Shown: positions 62,026-64,000 of the stretch, in pieces
Layout: every line of letters begins with the position of its first letter
Numbering within the stretch: position 1 is the first letter of the stretch
Assembly: GCA_001553355.1 (NCBI GenBank)
Contig: KQ960828.1
Span: 5,668-69,667 of the forward strand
DNA length: 64,000 nucleotides
Direction: 5' to 3'
From: Veillonellaceae bacterium DNF00626
GTDB taxonomy: Bacteria; Bacillota; Negativicutes; Veillonellales; Dialisteraceae
Position numbers and translations under genes: made by a program
Notes under the pieces: generated by a model
What the model saw: the letters and a program-made list of their open reading frames with translations, nothing else
What the model was told of the DNA's origin: nothing
The model's database searches: none

Positions 62026-64000
62026 ATGTCGTATTTTAATACGTCAGGAAATTGGAGCGATAATTCTCTTTCGTCTCTTCGCTCGTCTGATGGAAAGGTA
62101 CTTGGACGGGTGCGGATGGAGGTCAAGGGATCTACACCGCAAGCAGGGATGAAGGATTATCGTTTTTTTGTCGATCCGGTGTCTTCACTTCCACCATATT
62201 TTTCAGAAAGTTTAAAGTATGGATTTACCGGGTTCATGAGTCGTATAGGGCTTGGTTTTAATGCTTTTGATAATGATGAAGAAGCATTACGTTATTTACA
62301 AAATGAATGGGGAGATTTTTTTGTTACATTCACGCCGGCTATGAGAAATAATAAGTTTTTTGTTTTGGATGATTTGCAAAAAGAAAGTCCGGTGTCTTAT
62401 CCGGAACAAAATGCAGCTTATCTTCCTTTGCCTGCTTTCGGGCAAGTGGGTGCGCCGGTATTTGGTGGTGATATCAATAAGTTTTGTCGTCATATTCTTA
62501 CAGGGAAACCGATCCCCGGTTTGTCAAAGAAGTATTGGAATAGCATGTTTACGCCTCATGCAGTAATTGCATATACGGATAATTTTGATGGTCGTTTAGG
62601 GGATGCAATATTATTTGCACCTTTGGAGGGCAATGCTTTTGATAAAGAAGTAATAAGCGAAGGAGGAGCCTATTTTTCAACAGAAAATAGCGGCCGTATC
62701 GGATATAAAGTGCTTCATTTTTCTGATGATTCCTTAGAGAGTCATGTTGTTCGTTGCCGTCATTCTCCGCTGTGGTTTGTATCTGAGGATAGTTTAGGAG
62801 ATTTGATTTCTGATATTCAGGAATTACCAAATGATGGAGATGTTTTGAGTCTTTATGGCATTAAGTTTGATGAATCAGTTGTGATAGATAATATAGGTCA
62901 TACGGAATCTGATGAAGACAAGGAAAATCTCGAAGGAGTATCTGATGTCTTGGATGATACGCCGGTATTTGAATCATTTGATAATGCAGAAAATATTTTT
63001 CTGGATCGATTGTCTTTGTTGGCAAAAGCAAAGGGGCTTTTATATCATGAAAGGGATTTGTTGAATTTCCATATTTCTGTAAAATCTGCGCGGCTTACTA
63101 TTTTGGCAGGTTTATCGGGGATGGGGAAATCACAGTTAGTTCGTCTGTATGGCGAAGCATTGGGGCTTCCGCCTGAACGAGTGCTTATGGTGCCGGTTCG
63201 TCCTTCCTGGATGGATGACAGTGATATTTTAGGATATGCTGATACGACGCAAATGGTTTATCGTGCCGCTGACACGGGGATTTCAGAGCTCCTTTTGGAT
63301 GCCGAAAAGCATCAAGATAAACTTTACATGATTTGTTTTGATGAAATGAATTTAGCACGGGCAGAGCATTATTTTGCTCAGTTTATTTCTGTCTTGGAAA
63401 AGGAAGGGACGCCACGAATACGCCTGTATAATCCTACCTTGCAAGGGCGTCTTTATAATGGACAAGTTTATCCGGCGGAAATTTCCATAGGGAAAAATGT
63501 GATTTTTGTCGGTACAGTAAATGTTGATGAATCAACATATCATTTTTCTGATAAAATTTTAGATCGTGCTAATGTACTCACTCTTCATCGGGAACGTTTT
63601 TCAGAGTGGAGATGCGGAGAAATTGATAAAGTGCCGGAGATAGAAGAAATATCAGCCTCTGTTTTCGATACTTTCCGTGTATATGGTAATTTAGAGTTGA
63701 CTGATAGAGAACTGGCGTTTTTGGATGATTTGAATCGGGCATTTGAGGAAAGTCATATTCAATGTGGTATCGGTTTCCGCGTAGCAAGGCAGATTGATGC
63801 TTATTTGAAAAATATACCCACAGATTACGATTTTGATCGCGAAGAGGGACTTGATTGTCAGATGGTACAGCGTATACTTACAAAGCTTAGGGGTTCTTCT
63901 CAGCAGTTGCATGCACTTATTCATGTATCAGATCAGGGAGAGGCTGAAGGGAGTTTGTTGCAGGTCTTTGACCGGTATAAGGACTTGTCGGATTTTATAG
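62026..64000 (+). CDS. McrB-like AAA+ ATPase/GTPase (3' end outside the window)
   Basis: The frame is open from the ATG at 62026 (after AAAAGAGG) to the window edge, 658 codons. The N-terminal ~340 residues are an unrecognised, acidic domain. The AAA+ module follows: Walker A GLSGMGKS at residue 362, Walker B MICFDEMNLARAEHYFAQFI near residue 435 and the sensor segment IFVGTVNVDESTYHFSDKIL. The GTVNVDE form in place of MNTxDR is known from McrB relatives that pair with DUF2357/McrC-like nucleases. A restriction-type anti-phage role is inferred; the partner should lie downstream of the window. Confidence 0.85.
   Translation, partial: MSYFNTSGNWSDNSLSSLRSSDGKVLGRVRMEVKGSTPQAGMKDYRFFVDPVSSLPPYFSESLKYGFTGFMSRIGLGFNAFDNDEEALRYLQNEWGDFFVTFTPAMRNNKFFVLDDLQKESPVSYPEQNAAYLPLPAFGQVGAPVFGGDINKFCRHILTGKPIPGLSKKYWNSMFTPHAVIAYTDNFDGRLGDAILFAPLEGNAFDKEVISEGGAYFSTENSGRIGYKVLHFSDDSLESHVVRCRHSPLWFVSEDSLGDLISDIQELPNDGDVLSLYGIKFDESVVIDNIGHTESDEDKENLEGVSDVLDDTPVFESFDNAENIFLDRLSLLAKAKGLLYHERDLLNFHISVKSARLTILAGLSGMGKSQLVRLYGEALGLPPERVLMVPVRPSWMDDSDILGYADTTQMVYRAADTGISELLLDAEKHQDKLYMICFDEMNLARAEHYFAQFISVLEKEGTPRIRLYNPTLQGRLYNGQVYPAEISIGKNVIFVGTVNVDESTYHFSDKILDRANVLTLHRERFSEWRCGEIDKVPEIEEISASVFDTFRVYGNLELTDRELAFLDDLNRAFEESHIQCGIGFRVARQIDAYLKNIPTDYDFDREEGLDCQMVQRILTKLRGSSQQLHALIHVSDQGEAEGSLLQVFDRYKDLSDFI

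Noticed and set aside
1-64000. CRISPR arrays, insertion sequences, integrases, rRNA and attachment sites
   Set aside because: I found no regularly spaced repeats, transposase-like products, terminal inverted repeats or rRNA; the tRNA-Glu at 36732-36807 is not flanked by an integrase or a duplicated 3' end.

Overview
The window looks like a chromosome segment from a Negativicutes-type Firmicute, that is, a clostridial relative with a Gram-negative envelope. The sequence is AT-rich. It has clostridial gene neighbourhoods (a radical SAM pair followed by RNase G, yraN-comM-dprA-topA-trmFO, mfd followed by a SpoVB-like flippase). It also has outer-membrane features: a classical autotransporter beta-barrel and an MlaD-type MCE protein. 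A complete anaerobic corrin block is typical of this class. The mreBCD-mrdA-rodA cluster argues for a rod or coccobacillus rather than a strict coccus. The genus cannot be fixed from the sequence alone.

Layout. 1-2.7 kb: the 3' part of an autotransporter gene. 2.8-3.7 kb: class II aldolase on the minus strand. 4.0-10.8 kb: yajQ followed by a tightly overlapping cobalamin operon, cbiD-E-T-F-G-H-J-C. 10.9-14.9 kb: an ABC importer of the FecCD/BtuCD type, converging on a minus-strand unit with an exported cobaltochelatase (CbiK) and a binding lipoprotein. 15.2-21.5 kb: cell-elongation operon mreB-mreC-mreD-mrdA-minD-rodA. 21.6-25.9 kb: radical SAM pair, RNase G, thioredoxin-like protein. 26.0-27.1 kb: rpsF-ssb-rpsR. 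27.2-33.9 kb: yraN-comM-dprA-topA-trmFO. 34.0-38.5 kb: birA-bioY, coaX, tRNA-Glu, sppA, a Yip1-like membrane protein. 38.5-46.8 kb: glmS, trpS, a 3D-domain wall protein, glmU-prs-pth, tmk. 46.8-50.5 kb: FMN riboswitch and ribD-ribE-ribBA-ribH. 50.6-58.2 kb: a helical protein of unknown function, an unusual leader, folP-folB-folK-mfd and a flippase.

The last 6 kb are the least ordinary. They hold a long non-coding stretch with a candidate structured RNA and a decayed ORF, then the HU gene, two exported proteins of unknown function, a lone MlaD-like protein, and the 5' part of a McrB-like AAA+ ATPase gene. That gene's untranslated leader carries five inverted repeats in a row. This end of the window is the best place to look for an undescribed system, probably anti-phage defence, but the decisive partner genes lie outside the window.

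Most genes are core housekeeping and run on the plus strand. I saw no insertion sequence, integrase, CRISPR array or rRNA.
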